Shown in pieces: positions 6,519 to 7,203 of a stretch of DNA of 7,203 bases. Origin of the DNA: an uncultured Ruminococcus sp. (GTDB lineage Bacteria > Bacillota > Clostridia > Lachnospirales > Lachnospiraceae); assembly GCA_900555215.1 (NCBI GenBank), contig USKR01000061.1:1-7203 (forward strand). The letters run 5' to 3'. How positions within the stretch are numbered: the first letter of the stretch is position 1; every line of letters begins with the position of its first letter. The translations under genes and the position numbers were made by a program. The notes under the pieces are model-generated. The model had not been told where the DNA came from. It saw only the letters and a list, made by a program, of their open reading frames with translations, and did no database searches.

Positions 6519-7203
6519 AGAAAGGGCATCTGCACCGGAGATAACAAAAAGAAAAAACAGGCTTAAAAAGAAAAAAGAAGCTGTGGCGCCAGGCAGCATT
6601 ACGATAGAAGCAGCATTTGGAATTCCGTTGTTTTTGTTTGCGGTCTTATGCCTGATCTGGCTTATTGAACTCCAAAGTATCCGGTTCAGTATTGTAAACG
6701 CAGCACAAAACGCAGCAAAAAGCGCGGCTGAGGATACGGCTGTCATTCCCGTGCTTAATGTGTGGAAGATGAGATCAGATATAGCAGATCTGATAGGGGA
6801 AGAGCGGCTTGACAGGAGCATTGTTAAAGGCGGAAAAGACGGAATATCATGTGTGGGATCGTATGTATCTCCTGAGACGGGAGAGATGAATATTAAAGTC
6901 ACTTACGAAATATATCTTCCTGTCCCTGTGATCGGGCATCCATCGGCTGAAGTGGAGCAGTCGTTTAAACTGAGCGCCTGGACCGGATATATGAGCGGGG
7001 GGAAAGGAAGTGACGGAGCGGATATCGTTTATGTAACGGATAATGGAGAAGTATATCATGAAGATTACCGATGTTCCCATCTCCGTCTTTCAATCCGGGC
7101 AGTTGGTTTTGATGAAATTAAACAATTGAGAAACGAAGGAGGCGGTATATACCATGCCTGTGAAAAATGCGTCTTTGGTCCTTCAATGGGGAGTGTCTAT
7201 ATT
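6478..7203 (+). CDS. tadE: TadE-like pseudopilin with Cys/His-rich C-terminal motif, 3' end outside window
   Basis: Open from ATG 6478 to the last base (242 residues, no stop). A basic leader rich in Lys (23-34) precedes G-SITIEAAFG (G39, E44 at +5) and a hydrophobic helix (about 48-65), the hallmark of TadE-type minor pilins processed by a prepilin peptidase. An extracytoplasmic region follows, with VTYEIYLPVPVIG (141-153). The end carries VYVTDNGEVYHEDYRCSHL (184-202) and GGGIYHACEKC (221-231), giving Y-H-x4-C-x-H and H-x-C-x2-C. This arrangement could bind metal or form disulfides, and I recall similar tails in other clostridial TadE-like proteins. The ATG at 6478 has AAGGA 12 nt upstream; the ATG at 6511 has AAGGA 10 nt upstream; GTG 6583 would give a very short leader (VAPG). 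Position after DUF5702 supports a role as minor pilin or fibre tip. The first two starts lie inside the candidate invertible segment. Confidence 0.8.
   Translation, partial: MKIQPHKEIALMKSERASAPEITKRKNRLKKKKEAVAPGSITIEAAFGIPLFLFAVLCLIWLIELQSIRFSIVNAAQNAAKSAAEDTAVIPVLNVWKMRSDIADLIGEERLDRSIVKGGKDGISCVGSYVSPETGEMNIKVTYEIYLPVPVIGHPSAEVEQSFKLSAWTGYMSGGKGSDGADIVYVTDNGEVYHEDYRCSHLRLSIRAVGFDEIKQLRNEGGGIYHACEKCVFGPSMGSVYI
6519..6546 (-). repeat. Right arm of the 28-bp inverted repeat, inside the TadE-like gene
   Basis: Exact reverse complement of 6375-6402. It lies in the coding sequence of the TadE-like protein and encodes its residues 15-22 (ERASAPEI) and parts of the flanking codons, in the cytoplasmic leader before the prepilin cleavage motif. 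The leader is unlikely to be under strict sequence constraint, so an inserted or homogenised arm could be tolerated here. Confidence 0.95.

Noticed and set aside
6441..6902. 153-codon ORF on the - strand
   Set aside because: Antisense to the TadE-like gene, which is supported by its prepilin motif and Cys/His motif.
1..7203. CRISPR array, tRNA, rRNA or insertion sequence
   Set aside because: No regularly spaced repeats, no cloverleaf or rRNA-like stretch and no transposase reading frame were seen on either strand.

Overview
This window looks like part of a chromosome from a Gram-positive Clostridia bacterium, probably Lachnospiraceae. The grounds are a BofA-type sporulation gene, a Flp/Tad pilus locus with no outer-membrane secretin, a DUF5702-type protein, and moderate-GC, AGA/AGG-rich coding sequence with AGGAGG-like ribosome binding sites. 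Every gene I can support is on the + strand. The lineage is an inference from gene content, not a database result.

Layout. Bases 1-183 are the 3' end of a BofA-family gene. Bases 184-301 hold a terminator-like hairpin, and a good sigma-A-type promoter (TAGACA, 17 bp, TATAAT) is embedded in that hairpin. A possible 32-codon leader ORF (302-400) overlaps the start of the first pilus gene. The pilus operon then runs without a convincing internal terminator: a TadZ-like P-loop protein (387-1463), TadA/CpaF ATPase (1438-2652), TadB (2600-3355), a TadC with a large extracytoplasmic insertion (3359-4633), a small Flp-type pilin (4684-4917), a DUF5702-type protein (4920-6371) and a TadE-like pseudopilin cut by the window end (6478-7203). 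The last gene is easily missed because it has no stop codon inside the window.

How the genes work together. The TadZ-like protein probably positions the machine. TadA is the motor that hydrolyses ATP. TadB and TadC form the inner-membrane platform. The Flp pilin (cleavage expected at G35, Glu at +5) is the main fibre subunit, and the TadE-like protein and perhaps the DUF5702 protein are minor pilins or envelope partners. The prepilin peptidase must be encoded elsewhere.

The most unusual feature is a perfect 28-bp inverted repeat (6375-6402 and 6519-6546) around a 116-bp segment that carries the ribosome binding site and both upstream start codons of the TadE-like gene. One arm lies just after the DUF5702 stop codon and the other lies inside the TadE coding sequence. 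This is the geometry of an invertible DNA switch. Flipping the segment would remove the ATG starts and place a TAA in frame, so it could phase-vary a minor pilin. Other notable points are the bacterial Ig-like ectodomain in TadC, a Cys/His-rich C-terminal motif in the TadE-like protein, and the promoter-in-terminator arrangement.
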